A program made the position numbers and the translations under genes. Source: Hydrogenovibrio marinus (GTDB lineage: Bacteria > Pseudomonadota > Gammaproteobacteria > Thiomicrospirales > Thiomicrospiraceae). From it: DNA of 64,000 nt. Of the stretch, positions 17,582 through 27,854 are shown piece by piece (positions within the stretch are counted from its first letter, which is position 1; the number at the start of each line of letters is the position of its first letter). Below the pieces are notes generated by a model. The model did not search any database, was not told the DNA's origin, and saw only the letters and a list, made by a program, of their open reading frames with translations. Location of the stretch: contig NZ_AP020335.1 of the NCBI RefSeq assembly GCF_013340845.1, positions 310,001-374,000 of the forward strand. Reading direction: 5' to 3'.

Positions 17582-18562
17582 TTGGATAAACAGATCAAAG
17601 AATATAGGCTGGTAAGGATTGCAACTTATGCGTCGGTGTCTGTTGCTGTGTTTTTGCTAGTGATCAAGGCGTTGGCTTGGGTTGAAACTGGGTCGGTAGG
17701 GATTTTGGCGTCGCTGTTGGATTCGGCGGTCGATATCGTTGCCTCACTGATGATTTTGTTTGCCGTGCGTTTGGCGCAAGAGCCGGCGGATCACGAGCAC
17801 CGATTTGGTCATGGCAAGGCGGAGCCGCTGGCGGCGCTGGCGCAAAGTGTATTTATTGCCGGTTCAGCACTTTATTTGGTGATTCATGCTTTGCAACGCT
17901 TGATTGATCCGGTTGAAGTGCAGGATCCTCAATTCGGTGCATGGGCAATGCTACTGTCGTTGTTGATGACGACTTTGCTGGTGATGTTCCAAAAGTACGT
18001 GGTTCGCAAAACCAACTCCACAGCGATTGAAGCGGATGCATTGCATTACTTTTCAGACTGGATAGCCAACCTGGCAGTTTTATTGGGGCTATTGTTGTCT
18101 GTTTATGGTTGGATTGATTCCACCTTAGGGTTGTTAATTGGTGCTTGGATTGGATGGCAGGCGATTGTGCTGGCAAAACAGTCTGGAAACCAGTTGTTGG
18201 ATCATGAGCTGCCGGAAGAAATTCGCAATCAAATACGTGATATCGTGCTGGCGCATGAAGATGTGGAAGGGTTTAACGATTTAAGAACTTACCGATCAGG
18301 GCCGACGATTTTTATCCAATTGGATTTGGAGTTGGATGATCACTTGAGTTTGGTGGATGCCCATCATATTACTGAAGAAGTTACTCGGTCGTTAGTTGAG
18401 GCCTTTGAGAATGCCGATGTGTTGATTCACCAAGAGCCTGTTAGTATTCGTGACGATCCGGAACATCACCAGTGGGAAATGGAAAACCGAGAAGACTTTG
18501 TTTCAGAATTGGATAGTCAAGCAGAGTCGCAAACTGAAGAGCAATCAGGCGCTAAGGCCTGA
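17582..18562 (+). CDS. fieF: Cation diffusion facilitator (FieF-type Zn/Fe/Cd efflux)
   Basis: A 326-residue inner-membrane proton-driven metal exporter. Six helices precede a cytoplasmic domain. The metal site is in LLDSAVDIVASL (DxxxD) and HYFSDW (HxxxD), and FGHGKAEPLAALAQS is the strongly conserved loop; the C-terminal domain has HDLRT-like NDLRTYRSGPTIFIQL and IHQEP. Similarity to E. coli FieF runs the whole length. I chose TTG 17582 since the GGGGG run lies 7 bases before it; TTG 17567 is inside the repeat and has no upstream site. A charged Glu-rich tail is extra. Confidence 0.9.
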   Translation: MDKQIKEYRLVRIATYASVSVAVFLLVIKALAWVETGSVGILASLLDSAVDIVASLMILFAVRLAQEPADHEHRFGHGKAEPLAALAQSVFIAGSALYLVIHALQRLIDPVEVQDPQFGAWAMLLSLLMTTLLVMFQKYVVRKTNSTAIEADALHYFSDWIANLAVLLGLLLSVYGWIDSTLGLLIGAWIGWQAIVLAKQSGNQLLDHELPEEIRNQIRDIVLAHEDVEGFNDLRTYRSGPTIFIQLDLELDDHLSLVDAHHITEEVTRSLVEAFENADVLIHQEPVSIRDDPEHHQWEMENREDFVSELDSQAESQTEEQSGAKA

Positions 18563-18566
18563 TTGC
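18541..18566. repeat. 10-bp perfect hairpin across the fieF stop codon
   Basis: GCAATCAGGC (18541-18550) and GCCTGATTGC (18557-18566) form a 10-bp stem with a six-base loop at the convergent ends of fieF and the cytochrome gene. No T-run follows on either strand. It may still protect or terminate mRNA. Confidence 0.6.
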
Positions 18567-18575
18567 CGGTTTGCA

Positions 18576-19154
18576 TTAAAGGGTTTTCGAGAAGCTGAAT
18601 GCGCCGCGAATATCACCTTTGTTAAAGCCGACGGCTTTGTCATGAGGGTAAAGTTCATTTAGTTTCTGTTTGACTGCTGGCGCAATGTGCGTGCCGTGGC
18701 AGGTCAAGCAAACTGCACCTGTTGGAATCGGCTTCATATAACGATAGGTCGGTTTGCCATCCACTTTGATGACTTCACTGTATTCCATTTGTTTGACAGG
18801 AATCCCTGCCATTTTTTGCGCTTCAAAATCCTTTAGAACCGCCACTTCCCACTTGTCTGGTGTCGCTGATGCACCACGAGGTTTCAAACTGACACGATTG
18901 ACATGCCACCCACTTGACTTGGAAAGGTTTGCGGCAATTTCCGGTGCTTTGGTGTTGCAGAAAGACAAGGCATGAACCGGACCACCATTTTTCATGGCGT
19001 GCATGAGTTCAGGTTTGAGCTTTCCAAGAAATTCTTTTGCAAGCCCTCGGCTCTGTTGGTCAAGTTTTTGCGTGTCGGTTTGAGCATAGGCAACAAAAGG
19101 GATTGCCAAGCTGAGAGAGATAAGCGTTGCACTGACGAAGGTTTGTGTTTTCAT
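18576..19154 (-). CDS. Periplasmic c-type cytochrome, DUF3365 (Tll0287-like)
   Basis: A 192-residue secreted protein with signal peptide (cleavage after AYA, near residue 24) and one heme c site CLTCH at 149-153. The order HALSFCNTKAPEIAANLS, then WEVAVLKDF and CLTCHGTH with a C-terminal GDIRGAFSFSK matches the DUF3365 heme family, whose members are proposed to be redox or gas sensors. Electron partner unknown. It is divergent from the RND adaptor gene. Confidence 0.85.
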   Translation of the reverse strand: MKTQTFVSATLISLSLAIPFVAYAQTDTQKLDQQSRGLAKEFLGKLKPELMHAMKNGGPVHALSFCNTKAPEIAANLSKSSGWHVNRVSLKPRGASATPDKWEVAVLKDFEAQKMAGIPVKQMEYSEVIKVDGKPTYRYMKPIPTGAVCLTCHGTHIAPAVKQKLNELYPHDKAVGFNKGDIRGAFSFSKTL

Positions 19155-19318
19155 GCTGACTCCTTATGTTTCAGGACTGAAGAACGGTTTATCTATAAAT
19201 TAATTAATTGATAGTCAGCATAATTTAAGTCTATTTTTTCAATCCTTGAAACACTATGGAAACACGGGGAATTCAGTCAAACCAAAGTTTGAATTCTGGG
19301 TTTTCGATGATTAATCGT

Positions 19319-19324
19319 TATAAT
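19319..19324 (+). promoter_or_regulatory. Candidate -10 box upstream of the RND adaptor gene
   Basis: TATAAT lies 48 bases before the adaptor start. No good -35 is at the correct distance. An imperfect inverted repeat, GAATTC (19269-19274) and GAATTC (19291-19296) with AAAC/GTTT inside, lies just upstream in the same divergent gap and could hold a regulator. Confidence 0.35.
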
Positions 19325-19371
19325 GCAGCATAGCTAAAAGTAGGTTTTAGCGGTTTTGTTAATGTGGTTCG

Positions 19372-20640
19372 ATGAAGAAGGAAGTCGCTGTGGGATTGCC
19401 GAAAATTAAAAATTCAAGTTTGAAGAACGGGATTATAGCGATTCTGATTCTGGTATTTGTGTTTCTGATTGTCGGTTACATGGTCAGTACTAAGCCCAAA
19501 CCACCTACTGTCGAAATCAAGCAAAAAGTCTGGCCGATTGAAGCCAGAACCATTTCGTTGGGTGATGTTGTTCCGGTTCAATCATTATTTGGAACCGTTG
19601 AATCTAACGCATTGGTAACGGCCTCTTCTCCAGTTGCAGGTGTTGTAGAGCAGGCATTGGTGAAAGATGGTGACGAAGTGAAAAAAGGTCAAACCCTCGT
19701 CGCCTTGTCAGATGCGGATATTGAGTTGCCTTACCAAATCGCCAAAGCCGATGTTGAAGACACTCAAGCCCAGCTACAGTTGCAGGCGCTTGCCTATAAG
19801 TCGAATCAGGCAAAGTTGGATAACGAGAAAAAAGTCTTGTCGATTCGCGAAGCCGATGTGCAGCGTAATCAAGAATTGATTAAAAAGAATCTAGCTTCCC
19901 AGTCCACATTAGATATCACCAAAGAAGCGTTGTTGAAACAAAAGCTTTCGGTGGTCAATGCAAATTTATCGGTAGAAGAAAACAAGCTGAAAGTCACTCA
20001 ACTAAAAGCACGGTTGGAGAAAGCAAAGGCTAACTTAAAGCAGGCGGAGATCAATCGTAGTCGCGGTGTGGTGATTGCACCTTATGATGCGCGCGTTGCC
20101 AAGTTGTCCGTATCTGCAGGCGATAGAGTTGGTGTCGGTGCGGCATTGGTCAGTTATTACGCGCTGAATAGTTTGGAGCTGAAAGCCAGAATTCCTGTAT
20201 CCGAAGTGAAGAAGATTTATCACGCCATGCAACAGGGTAATCAATACTATGCCGAGTATGTCGCTTATGGTGGGCGCTATAAATTGCCTTTGAAACGTTT
20301 GGCTGGCGAAGCGTCAACCAGTGGTTTGGATGCTTATTTCGCACTGCCGGACAACCTTGTTAGTGTAAGACCAGGGGATTTGTTGCAAGTCAATCTTCAG
20401 CGCGAAGCGATTCCAAATGGGTTTGCCGCGCCTTATTCTGCGCTTTATGGTTCGAACCGAATTTATATCGTCAAAAATGGCATGTTGGAGCGTAGAACGG
20501 TCGAGGTATTGGGTGAAACCAAGGTCAATCAGCAAACTTGGGTATTGCTGAAAGGTGATGTTGCAAACGGCGACCAACTTGCGACGACGCATTTGCCAAA
20601 TGCGATTACCGGACTCAACGTGTCGGTGATGGGGCAGTAA
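19372..20640 (+). CDS. RND efflux periplasmic adaptor (HlyD/MFP family)
   Basis: A 422-residue membrane fusion protein linking an RND pump to an outer-membrane channel. One N-terminal membrane segment (GIIAILILVFVFLIVGYMV) is followed by a biotinyl-lipoyl-like half (ASSPVAGVVEQALVKDGDEVKKGQTLVALS), a long coiled-coil hairpin (about 120-235) and the second lipoyl half (GVVIAPYDARVAKLSVSAGDRVGVGA). It has no lipobox and so is membrane anchored. The permease gene starts 1 base after its stop. No TolC-like gene is near. Substrate unknown. Confidence 0.88.
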   Translation: MKKEVAVGLPKIKNSSLKNGIIAILILVFVFLIVGYMVSTKPKPPTVEIKQKVWPIEARTISLGDVVPVQSLFGTVESNALVTASSPVAGVVEQALVKDGDEVKKGQTLVALSDADIELPYQIAKADVEDTQAQLQLQALAYKSNQAKLDNEKKVLSIREADVQRNQELIKKNLASQSTLDITKEALLKQKLSVVNANLSVEENKLKVTQLKARLEKAKANLKQAEINRSRGVVIAPYDARVAKLSVSAGDRVGVGAALVSYYALNSLELKARIPVSEVKKIYHAMQQGNQYYAEYVAYGGRYKLPLKRLAGEASTSGLDAYFALPDNLVSVRPGDLLQVNLQREAIPNGFAAPYSALYGSNRIYIVKNGMLERRTVEVLGETKVNQQTWVLLKGDVANGDQLATTHLPNAITGLNVSVMGQ

Positions 20641-20641
20641 C

Positions 20642-23600
20642 ATGACGCAATCATCGGAATTTGAGCACCTAAAAAGGCCGGATGAACATCCTGAGGATTT
20701 TTCCGGCTACCACCCTAAACACGAAAAATTCAAGTCCACCGGTTTTATCGGTTTGTTCGCGCGTCATAAAGTCGCGCCGAATCTTTTAATGTTCATCATG
20801 ATTTTGATGGGTATCGTCGCGTTGTTGAAACTCAATGTACAGTTCTTTCCCAATTTTGAGCTTGATTACGCCCAGGTTAGAGTCGTGTGGCCGGGTGCGA
20901 ATGGTGAGGATGTTGAACGTTCCATTACCGATCCTGTCGAACGGGTTTTGAGGAATATCGATAATCTGGATGAGATGACTTCAACTTCGGCATTAGGTGT
21001 GTCGGTGGTGACGCTGAAGTTCAAGGAAGGCACTGACATGATCGAAGCGGTTGATCAGGTCAATCAAAAGGTCAGTGAGTTGCGTAACTTACCGCAAGAT
21101 GCCGAAAAGCCGATTATTGAGCGGATTATCCGTTATGAGCCAGTTGCTAGGTTGCTGCTGATTGGTGATAACAGTAATTTGAAAGAGTTGCGCTACTTAG
21201 CAAGAGAGTTTGAGCGTCAACTATTGGATAAAGGGATTGATAAGGTCGAGTTTGTTGGATTGCCAACAGATGAGATGGCCATCAATATTTCCAAAGATAA
21301 GTTGGAGCAGTATGGACTGACCTTGGATCAGTTGAGTAGCCGAATTGCTTCCATGAGTAAGGATATTCCAGCAGGTTCTGTGGGAGATGATGACAGTGTT
21401 CGTGACTTGCGTGCAATTCATCAGGGACGCACTGAAACACAGTTTAACCGTATGACGGTAATCTCCAATGACACGCAGAAAATCACATTGGGGCAGTTGG
21501 CGGACGTGGAAAAACGTCCGGTTAAAGATGCGCCTTTCCTGATGGTGGATGGGCACCCAGCAATCGAGTTGCGTTTGATGCGCTCGGAAAGCGGCGATAC
21601 TTTGAAGTCCTCTGAGATCATGCAAAAGTGGTTGGCGAAAACTGAGCCAGCTTTGCCTAAAGGGGTAAAAATCAAGGTTTACGATGAAACTTGGTCGTTG
21701 GTCAATCAGCGGATTATGTTGTTGGTGAATAACGGTGTCGGCGGCTTGGTGCTGGTTATCTTGATTTTGTATATATTCATGAACGGTCGTGTAGCCTTTT
21801 GGGTTGCCGTGGGGATTCCGGTTTCTTTCATGGCGACTTTGATGATCATGTATTTGGCTGGCGGCAGTATCAATATGGTCAGCCTGTTCGGTCTGATTAT
21901 GGCGCTGGGGATTATCGTCGACGATGCCATTGTGGTCGGCGAGGATGCATTGGCGCATCATGAAGCTGGCGAGCCTGATCTACAAGCCGCAGAAGGCGGT
22001 GCGCATAGAATGCTCGCACCAGTGACGGCATCTTCTATCACAACCATTGCGGCGTTTGTACCTTTGATGATGATTGGCGCAGAGATGGGGAAAATCCTGT
22101 TTGCGATTCCTCTGGTGATTATTGCGGTTATCATCGCCTCTTTGTTTGAAAGTTTTACGGTATTGCCCGGGCACTTGAAGCACGCGTTCAAGAAAATAAA
22201 ACCTGCTGAGCCGGGCAGTATTCGTTATCGACTTGACCGTGCCATTGATCATTTTCGTGAGCGTCAGTTCAGAATGGTGATTCGTTGGGTGTTAAGCCAT
22301 CGAGCGATTACGATTTCCATCACGCTGGCGATGATGATTTTTGTAATAGGTTTATTGGCAGGGGGACGAATGGCCTTTGTGTTTTTCCCATCGCCTGAAT
22401 CGACCAAATTAACGGCAGACATTCGTTTTGTGGCGGGGACACCTGCAAAGGTGACGGCGAATTATGTGGATCAAGTCTATCGTGCGCTTTTGAAAACTGA
22501 ACAGGAATTGGAGCGGGGAATTGTTAAGGTTGCGGTTGTTCATTACAACGAGTCAAGTACTGAGAAGGGTGCAAATTTCGGTAGTGTGAATGTTGAATTG
22601 GCAGAGCCGGATCATCGTAAAACTCGAAATGCTCAATTTATCAGAGAGTGGCAAAAAAATGCGGGAACGGTTCCGGGATTGGATGTCTTGTCGATAGAAG
22701 CGCCGAGAGCCGGGCCGCCGGGTAGTGATTTAGATGTCCGTATGTGGGGGGTTGCCCCTCAGCAGCTGAAAAAAGCATCGCTGGAAATTCAGCAGGTGTT
22801 GGATCAAATTCCTGGTGTGAGTGGTGTGCGGGATGATTTGCCGTATGGTCGTGACCAGTTGGTTTATGAATTGACTCCACAAGGTAAAGCGCTAGGGTTT
22901 ACCTACACAGGTTTAGGACAGCAGCTTTCAGATGCCTTCTCGGGGCGCTTGTCGCAAATCTTTACACAAGGCGAAGATGAGGTAGAAGTTAGAGTTCAAT
23001 ATCCAAGAGATGAGCAAAAGAGCTTGGCGACATTGGACTCAATGATGGTAACGGCGCCAGATGGTCAGCGAGTATTGCTTAAGTCGGTGGTGCATTGGAA
23101 GAGCCAGCAAGGGTTTGATGTCATGCGTCATGTCGATGGACGTTTGGCGGTAAATGTCATTGGTGAGGTTGATAAAACTCGAAACAATGCCAACCGCATT
23201 TTGGCGCAGTTGGAACAAAACACCATGCCTAAGCTAGTCGCTAAATATGGTTTCAGCTATTCGTTTGAAGGGCAGAATGCCAATCAGCAAAAAACATTGG
23301 GTGACATGAAAATCGGACTGCTAATCGGGTTAACCACCATTTACATTGTGTTGGCGTGGGTGTTCGGATCCTATGGTTGGCCGTTGGTCGTAATGCTGGC
23401 GATTCCATTTGGCTTGGTGGGGGCGATCCTTGGACATTGGTGGATGGGATTGGATATGACCATCTTGTCGTTGTTCGGTTTCTTTGGTTTGTCCGGAATC
23501 GTGGTGAATGATTCAATTATCTTGGTGAGTTTTTATAAGCGGCTTCGGGAAGAGGGAATGGCAATCAATCAGGCGTTGGAAGAAGCTTCCGTACAGCGTG

Positions 23601-23824
23601 TGAGGGCAGTACTCTTGACCTCGTTGACCACTATTGCTGGTCTGACTCCGCTGTTGTTTGAGACCTCATTACAGGCGCAGTTCTTGATACCGATGGCGGC
23701 TGCGATTGCATTTGGGTTGATGTTCTCGACCCTGTTGATTCTATTGGTGATTCCAAGTGTACTATCTTTGTATGAGCAGGTTCATGAGCGGCTGACTAGC
23801 CGCCCAAAACCTCAGGATGCATAG
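20642..23824 (+). CDS. RND family efflux permease
   Basis: A 1060-residue proton-driven inner-membrane pump with the usual 12 helices and two large periplasmic loops. TM4 carries the proton-relay pair in IMALGIIVDDAIVVGEDAL. Substrate loops contain VVWPGANGEDVERSITDPVE near the N terminus, and the second half repeats the fold (FFGLSGIVVNDSIILVSFYK). A hydrophilic N-terminal extension of about 40 residues precedes TM1 (GLFARHKVAPNLLMFI), which is longer than in AcrB. Partner of the adaptor gene directly upstream. Substrate cannot be inferred. Confidence 0.92.
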   Translation: MTQSSEFEHLKRPDEHPEDFSGYHPKHEKFKSTGFIGLFARHKVAPNLLMFIMILMGIVALLKLNVQFFPNFELDYAQVRVVWPGANGEDVERSITDPVERVLRNIDNLDEMTSTSALGVSVVTLKFKEGTDMIEAVDQVNQKVSELRNLPQDAEKPIIERIIRYEPVARLLLIGDNSNLKELRYLAREFERQLLDKGIDKVEFVGLPTDEMAINISKDKLEQYGLTLDQLSSRIASMSKDIPAGSVGDDDSVRDLRAIHQGRTETQFNRMTVISNDTQKITLGQLADVEKRPVKDAPFLMVDGHPAIELRLMRSESGDTLKSSEIMQKWLAKTEPALPKGVKIKVYDETWSLVNQRIMLLVNNGVGGLVLVILILYIFMNGRVAFWVAVGIPVSFMATLMIMYLAGGSINMVSLFGLIMALGIIVDDAIVVGEDALAHHEAGEPDLQAAEGGAHRMLAPVTASSITTIAAFVPLMMIGAEMGKILFAIPLVIIAVIIASLFESFTVLPGHLKHAFKKIKPAEPGSIRYRLDRAIDHFRERQFRMVIRWVLSHRAITISITLAMMIFVIGLLAGGRMAFVFFPSPESTKLTADIRFVAGTPAKVTANYVDQVYRALLKTEQELERGIVKVAVVHYNESSTEKGANFGSVNVELAEPDHRKTRNAQFIREWQKNAGTVPGLDVLSIEAPRAGPPGSDLDVRMWGVAPQQLKKASLEIQQVLDQIPGVSGVRDDLPYGRDQLVYELTPQGKALGFTYTGLGQQLSDAFSGRLSQIFTQGEDEVEVRVQYPRDEQKSLATLDSMMVTAPDGQRVLLKSVVHWKSQQGFDVMRHVDGRLAVNVIGEVDKTRNNANRILAQLEQNTMPKLVAKYGFSYSFEGQNANQQKTLGDMKIGLLIGLTTIYIVLAWVFGSYGWPLVVMLAIPFGLVGAILGHWWMGLDMTILSLFGFFGLSGIVVNDSIILVSFYKRLREEGMAINQALEEASVQRVRAVLLTSLTTIAGLTPLLFETSLQAQFLIPMAAAIAFGLMFSTLLILLVIPSVLSLYEQVHERLTSRPKPQDA

Positions 23825-23825
23825 G

Positions 23826-24266
23826 TTAGTTGTTGGGGGAACCTGGGTTCCAAGGATGGTCGCATCGGATTAATCCGTTTTCGATAGGAGGACAGAAAGT
23901 TTCTCCCTCAGATTCTTTCCATGCGCTAAAGCCGCCAGCAAGATTCACTACGTCGGTGTATCCCATCTTTTGCATGGTGTCGGCAGCTAAGGCTCCTCTT
24001 CCACCACTTTGGCAAAAAATCAACCATGGCTGGTTCAAATCACCCAGTTTGGGGTTGTGTCCTGCAAATTCGGGATCACACATAGGTTCAAGCATGCCAC
24101 GTGGAATATGCAATGCCATTGGGATGGTTCCATCCAGATATTCGGCAGCTTCTCTGACATCTAATGGTTTGTAACCTTGGTTGATAAGGTCTTTTGCCGC
24201 TTCGCAATCGACTTCACGAATATGTGATTTAGCTTCCGCTACGAATGATTTCAATGATGCGTTCAT
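23826..24266 (-). CDS. Rhodanese-domain sulfurtransferase
   Basis: A 146-residue single rhodanese domain. The active-site cysteine is Cys85 in IFCQSGGRGALAA, and the CH2A-like segment PLDVREAAEYLDGTIPMALHIPRG is intact. In a sulfur oxidiser it could carry persulfide sulfur, but that is only inference from the likely organism. A C-terminal extension holds two further cysteines (FCPP and IRCDHPW). It is convergent with the RND permease gene, with one base between them. Confidence 0.88.
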   Translation of the reverse strand: MNASLKSFVAEAKSHIREVDCEAAKDLINQGYKPLDVREAAEYLDGTIPMALHIPRGMLEPMCDPEFAGHNPKLGDLNQPWLIFCQSGGRGALAADTMQKMGYTDVVNLAGGFSAWKESEGETFCPPIENGLIRCDHPWNPGSPNN

Positions 24267-24561
24267 GATGTTCTCCTGTCGGGTGAGTGGTCACCACCAA
24301 TCTAGCAAAAAAATAGGTCTGCCGTAAATCGTGGAAATGATAAAAAAACTTCATATTTTTGTGACATATACGTGACATGAACTAAGTAGCCTTGATAAAT
24401 GATGGATTCAGGGTTTTTTGTTGGTATGTCAATAAATTAAATTAGATTGACCAATGAATAAGAAAACTTGATGATTTTTGTGTTTTGAGCGAAAATGTCC
24501 GTCCAAATTTTTACAAAGCGGTTTTGGATTAAACGAATAGGTCGAATTTTTACGTAAAGTT

Positions 24562-24579
24562 TAATGGTTCAAATCATTA
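24562..24579. promoter_or_regulatory. Inverted repeat upstream of tkt, possible operator
   Basis: TAATG and CATTA arms with an eight-base spacer, 42 bases before the tkt start. The 354-base gap 24267-24620 contains no other gene. It could bind a regulator of the carbon-fixation genes; no regulator can be named from this alone. Confidence 0.35.
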
Positions 24580-24620
24580 CCTGCTAATACCGAATTTTTT
24601 TAACTTGAGGGAAGTTGTCA

Positions 24621-26609
24621 ATGCCAACTCGTAGAGAACTTGCAAATGCTATCCGCGCACTAAGTATGGATGCAGTACAAAAAGCCAAATCAGGTCACCC
24701 TGGTGCCCCAATGGGTATGGCGGATATTGCCGAAGTACTGTGGAATAGCCACATGAAATTTAACCCAACCAATGCAAAATGGGCGGATAGAGACCGTTTC
24801 GTATTGTCAAACGGTCACGGTTCAATGTTGATCTATTCATTGCTACATTTGACCGGTTTCGATTTGGGCATGGAAGACATTAAAAACTTCCGTCAGTTGC
24901 ATGCTAAAACAGCGGGTCACCCTGAGTACGGTTATGCTGATGGTATTGAAACAACAACTGGTCCTCTAGGGCAAGGGATTACCAATGCTGTAGGTATGGC
25001 GATTGCAGAACGTACTTTGGCCGCGCAATTCAACAAGCCTGGTCACACAATTGTTGATCACAACACTTATGTATTCATGGGTGACGGTTGTTTGATGGAA
25101 GGTCTGTCTCACGAATCGGCTGCAATGGCAGGTACGCTTGGTCTAGGTAAGTTGATTGCCTTTTGGGATGATAACGATATTTCTATCGATGGTCACATTT
25201 CTGACTGGATGGAGCGTGATGTTGCAGGTCGTTTCGAATCCTACGACTGGCACGTTATCCGTGATGTTGATGGTCACAATGCTGATGCTGTTAATGCAGC
25301 GATCGAAGCGGCTAAAGCAGAAACTGGTAAGCCAACATTGATTTGTACTCGTACAACAATCGGTTTTGGTTCACCAAACCTATGTGGAACGCATGACTGT
25401 CACGGTGCGCCTCTAGGGGATGAAGAAATCAAACTAACGCGTGAAAATCTAGGTTGGGAATACGAGCCATTCGTTATTCCACAAGAGATTTACGATGGTT
25501 GGGATCACAAAGCACAAGGTGCGGCTGATGAAGCGGCTTGGAATGCTAAGTTTGAAGCTTACCGTGCTGAATACCCAGCTGAAGCAGCTGAGTTTGAGCG
25601 TCGTATGGCGGGTGATTTGCCTGCAAACTTTGAAGTTGAGATGGATAAGTTCATCGCTAAGACTCAAGAAGAAATGCCAAACATCGCTTCTCGTAAAGCG
25701 TCTCAAAACGCAATCGAAGCAATGGGTCCACTACTACCAGAAATGTTCGGTGGTTCTGCTGACTTGACTGGTTCTAACCTGACCAACTGGTCTGGTACCG
25801 TTAAAGTTAACCATGCTAATGCGAACGGTAACTACCTATCATGGGGTGTTCGTGAATTCGGTATGGCTCACATGATGAACGGTATGGTTCTTCATGGTGG
25901 TTTCAAAGTTTATGGTGGTACTTTCTTCATGTTCATGGAATTCATGCGTAACGCGTTGCGTATGTCTGCATTGATGAAGATCGGTACGATCTATGTTTTC
26001 ACACATGACTCAATCGGTTTGGGTGAAGATGGCCCTACGCATCAGCCAGTAGAACAAATGGCAACTATGCGTGTGATCCCTAATTTCCAAACTTGGCGTG
26101 GATGTGATGCAGTTGAATCTGCAGTTTCTTGGAAATTGGCTATGTTGCGTGGCAACGCGCCAACTGCGTTGGTATTCTCTCGTCAAAACTTGACGCCTAT
26201 GCCGCGTACTGCTGAGCAAGTTAAAAACATCGAGAAAGGTGGATATGTATTGAAAGATTGCGCTGGTACGCCAGACATTATCTTTATCTCGACTGGTTCT
26301 GAAGTTGGTTTGGCAGTTGAAGCAGCTGAAGCAATGAACGCGAACGTTCGTGTTGTTTCAATGCCATGTACAGATGCATTTGACGAGCAAGATCAAGCTT
26401 ACAAGGATTCTGTATTGATTCCTGGTGTTAAGCGTGTTGCGATCGAAGCAGGTGTAGCGGATTCTTGGTACAAGTATGTTGGCCTAGATGGTGGATTCGT
26501 TTGCATGAAGAGCTTCGGTGAGTCTGCACCGGCTGGTGATCTGTTCAAAGAGTTTGGTTTCACAGTTGAAAACGTTGTTGCGACTGCGAACAAGGTTCTT
26601 GGTAAATAA
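24621..26609 (+). CDS. tkt: Transketolase
   Basis: A 662-residue thiamine diphosphate enzyme that moves two-carbon units between sugar phosphates in the Calvin cycle and pentose phosphate pathway. The thiamine site is [19 protein letters not shown] followed by [13 protein letters not shown], and [17 protein letters not shown] and [19 protein letters not shown] are present. The start is ATG 24621 with GAGG about 10 bases upstream; TTG 24615 is in frame but too close. Codon use is biased (GGT, GTT, CGT) as expected for high expression. First gene of the carbon cluster. Confidence 0.96.
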   Translation: MPTRRELANAIRALSMDAVQKAKSGHPGAPMGMADIAEVLWNSHMKFNPTNAKWADRDRFVLSNGHGSMLIYSLLHLTGFDLGMEDIKNFRQLHAKTAGHPEYGYADGIETTTGPLGQGITNAVGMAIAERTLAAQFNKPGHTIVDHNTYVFMGDGCLMEGLSHESAAMAGTLGLGKLIAFWDDNDISIDGHISDWMERDVAGRFESYDWHVIRDVDGHNADAVNAAIEAAKAETGKPTLICTRTTIGFGSPNLCGTHDCHGAPLGDEEIKLTRENLGWEYEPFVIPQEIYDGWDHKAQGAADEAAWNAKFEAYRAEYPAEAAEFERRMAGDLPANFEVEMDKFIAKTQEEMPNIASRKASQNAIEAMGPLLPEMFGGSADLTGSNLTNWSGTVKVNHANANGNYLSWGVREFGMAHMMNGMVLHGGFKVYGGTFFMFMEFMRNALRMSALMKIGTIYVFTHDSIGLGEDGPTHQPVEQMATMRVIPNFQTWRGCDAVESAVSWKLAMLRGNAPTALVFSRQNLTPMPRTAEQVKNIEKGGYVLKDCAGTPDIIFISTGSEVGLAVEAAEAMNANVRVVSMPCTDAFDEQDQAYKDSVLIPGVKRVAIEAGVADSWYKYVGLDGGFVCMKSFGESAPAGDLFKEFGFTVENVVATANKVLGK

Positions 26610-26647
26610 TTTTAGTTAAATGAAACTCAGGTCGGCATCAGCGATGA

Positions 26648-27676
<1,029 letters not shown>

Positions 27677-27694
27677 TTTAAAGTTGTAGACTCC

Positions 27695-27724
27695 AGAAAG
27701 GCGAGAGTTTTATCTCGCCTTTCT
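27695..27724 (+). terminator. Intrinsic terminator after gap
   Basis: Ten-base arms AAAGGCGAGA and TCTCGCCTTT around GTTTTA, then a T/A-rich tail. The left arm with two flanking bases, AGAAAGGCGAGAG, recurs at 29104-29116 after pgk without its partner arm. Confidence 0.85.
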
Positions 27725-27824
27725 ATTATTGAGTTTTCACTTCAGTATTTTTTTGAGTGCTGAAATGTAAATTTAATATTTCAAACTTATCATTAAAATC
27801 CAATGTTGCCTTTTTGACCGAAGG

Positions 27825-27840
27825 TAATGTTTAAACATTA
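27825..27840. promoter_or_regulatory. 16-bp perfect palindrome directly before the pgk ribosome-binding site
   Basis: TAATGTTTAAACATTA is its own reverse complement and ends 14 bases before the pgk ATG. A TTGACC at 27814-27819 lies just upstream and could be a -35 box, which would put the palindrome between the promoter elements. Confidence 0.5.
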
Positions 27841-27854
27841 AAAGAGGACACACT

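Noticed and set aside
21221-21961. 246-codon frame antisense to the RND permease gene
   Set aside because: Complement of a strongly conserved coding region; His/Gln-rich composition typical of antisense frames.
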